This document shows positions 17,305 to 18,540 of a stretch of DNA of 18,540 nucleotides, one piece after another. The stretch comes from Psilocybe azurescens (Eukaryota; Basidiomycota; Agaricomycetes; Agaricales; Agrocybaceae). Where the stretch lies: positions 1 to 18,540 of the forward strand of contig JAJIRX010000343.1 in the NCBI GenBank assembly GCA_023853785.1, read 5' to 3'. The notes below the pieces were generated by a model. That model saw only the letters and a list, made by a program, of their open reading frames with translations. It was not told where the DNA came from and ran no database searches. Each line of letters opens with the position of its first letter. Within the stretch, counting starts at the first letter, position 1. Made by a program: the position numbers and the translations under genes.

Positions 17305-18540
17305 ATGGCTATGCTTGAGAATAAATCTATGCATTTACCGATTTCATTCTCTGCCATAAAAAACGGAAAGCCACAAATCGTGTCAAACCTCGGTCTAATT
17401 GACTCTGAAGCTGGTGGAAAATTCATCGACCAAAACTATGCTAGGAAACTAGGACTCAAACAAAACCCTTGAAGAAAAACCTCACGGTATACAACGTGGA
17501 CGGAACCCTCAACAAGAAAGGAACGATCTCTACCTTTGTAGAACTCAATCTTACCATCGGGAACAGAACAAACAAGGAAATTCTATATGTCTCTGGACTA
17601 GGAAGACAAAGGATTATTTTAGAATTACCTTGGCTTCAAAAACGAAACCCGACATCAATTGGGAAACTGGAAAGGTTAAATGGAGAGTTTCCAAATCTAT
17701 CCGCACTACCACTATGGAAGAAGAACCGGAAGAGACTGAACCGATCATGGACATCATGGACACCACGGACGCCCCACTCGAAGACTTCAACGCTTTGGTA
17801 ATAGACTTTATCAAAGCAAAAGGCTCCGAAGAAATGGACCAGGCATGGATAAACGCAAAGACAACAGCCTCACAAACATTGGCAATGGAACATGAAAACA
17901 GAACACCTGCTAAACCGCTTGGAAGAACTTATTCCCCCGGACCTCCAACACTACCTCGGACTTTTTGACAAAAAGGCAGCTGATCGATTTCCTATCTCAA
18001 GACCTTGGGACCACAAAATCGAACTGAAGCCTGGATTCAAACCGAAACCATGCAAGGTCTATAGCCTCACCCTGGAAGAAAAAAATTGAACAGGACAAAT
18101 TTCAAAGAAATGCTGGACAAGGGATATATCGTCAAATCAGAATCGGACATCACATCGCCTTTTTTCTTTGTAGCCAAGAAAGACAGAAAACTGTGATCTT
18201 GTCAAGACTATCAATACCTGAACGAATGGACAGTAAGAATGCCTACCCTTTGCAACGGATCCCTGATTTACTGGACAAACTCAAAGGAGCGAAATTCTTT
18301 ACCAAATTGGATGTCAGGCAAGGGTATAACAATGTTCACATTCAAAGGAAGATCAACGGAAAGCCGCCTTCAAAACAAATCAAGGACTCTTTGAACCCAC
18401 AGTTATGTTCTTCGGATTGTGCAATTCCTGGCCACCTTTTCAATCCATGATGGATTCGCTGTTCTGGCTGAAATCTCTGGAAGGGATTGTGATCATCTAC
18501 ATGGACGATATCTTAATCTTGCCGAAAATCAAGAAGATTT
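17305..18540 (+). pseudogene. Gypsy pol: protease and partial reverse transcriptase, degenerate
   Basis: The protease part has LIDSEAGGKFID (17395-17430): the catalytic Asp (17401) is present, but the usual D-S-G is D-S-E. A missing base at about 17466 shifts the frame to LTVYNVDGT and the hydrophobic ILYVSGLGRQRIIL. Further shifts follow near 17650, 17924 and in the A run near 18085. The segment before RT carries LFDKKAADRFPISRPWDHKI. RT then shows [14 protein letters not shown], a TGA (18194-18196) where a coding triplet is expected, [24 protein letters not shown] (with the first RT Asp) and, after more shifts, IIYMDDILIL (18492-18521) with the YMDD catalytic box. The window ends inside RT. 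Relatives encode RNase H and integrase downstream. The copy is inactive as written. Confidence 0.8.

Larger units (their letters stand above)
15275..18540 (+). mobile_element. Ty3/gypsy LTR retrotransposon, degenerate, runs off the window
   Basis: The order is 5' LTR (about 15275-16097), primer-binding-like site, gag, then pol with protease before reverse transcriptase. The RT core is that of Ty3/gypsy elements. Integrase, RNase H and the 3' LTR would lie beyond 18540. Many one-base indels, a nonsense change and a protease active-site change show that it is not autonomous as written. It lies where the Harbinger transposase is interrupted, which makes it the younger insertion of the two. Confidence 0.8.

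Noticed and set aside
1..18540. A novel defence system, toxin-antitoxin pair or biosynthetic cluster
   Set aside because: I looked for linked intact genes with complementary roles. The only linked genes are those of the two mobile elements; the NmrA remnant alone does not make a cluster.

Overview
This window looks like nuclear DNA of a basidiomycete fungus, most likely an Agaricomycete. The evidence is short introns (about 50-70 nt, GTAAGT/GTGAGT-type donors), a seven-helix membrane gene of the DUF6533 type, a DUF6699-type remnant, and a pair of transposable elements of kinds common in these fungi. There is no bacterial or phage organisation. Genes are sparse and many are broken.

Layout. 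1-1728: no gene I can defend, but a diverged tandem repeat and a CAN-rich low-complexity tract. 1729-2163 (-): a small four-exon gene whose exons join in frame. 2479-2980: an AT-rich block packed with short perfect hairpins built on CTGTATGT/ACATACAG, perhaps a MITE. 3551-4024 (+): a small gene with a clear TATA box, one intron and an apparent one-base frame break. 4997-5411 (+): a DUF6699-like pseudogene. 6475-6825 (-): an unidentified ORF. 7405-9110 (-): an 11-exon DUF6533-family membrane protein, the best host gene here. 10945-11280 (-): wreckage of an NmrA/festuclavine-dehydrogenase-like reductase. 11850-12544 (+): remains of a gene with a CxxC...CxxC zinc ribbon and an acidic tail.

13069-18540 is a nest of mobile elements. 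A PIF/Harbinger-like DNA transposon begins near 13069. It has ten copies of an 8-bp subterminal motif, a Myb/SANT-like accessory gene on + (13305-14481) and a convergent DDE transposase on - (14508-15153), separated by only 26 bp. The transposase loses its N-terminal part where a Ty3/gypsy LTR retrotransposon begins (LTR about 15275-16097, then gag and pol to the window edge). Gag-pol carries about ten single-base indels, a premature stop and a damaged protease active site, so it is dead as written.

I found no convincing new defence or other biological system. The most useful leads are the hairpin cluster, the subterminal motif array with a possible empty-site paralogue 1.6 kb away, and the question of whether the widespread one-base frame breaks are biological decay or assembly error.
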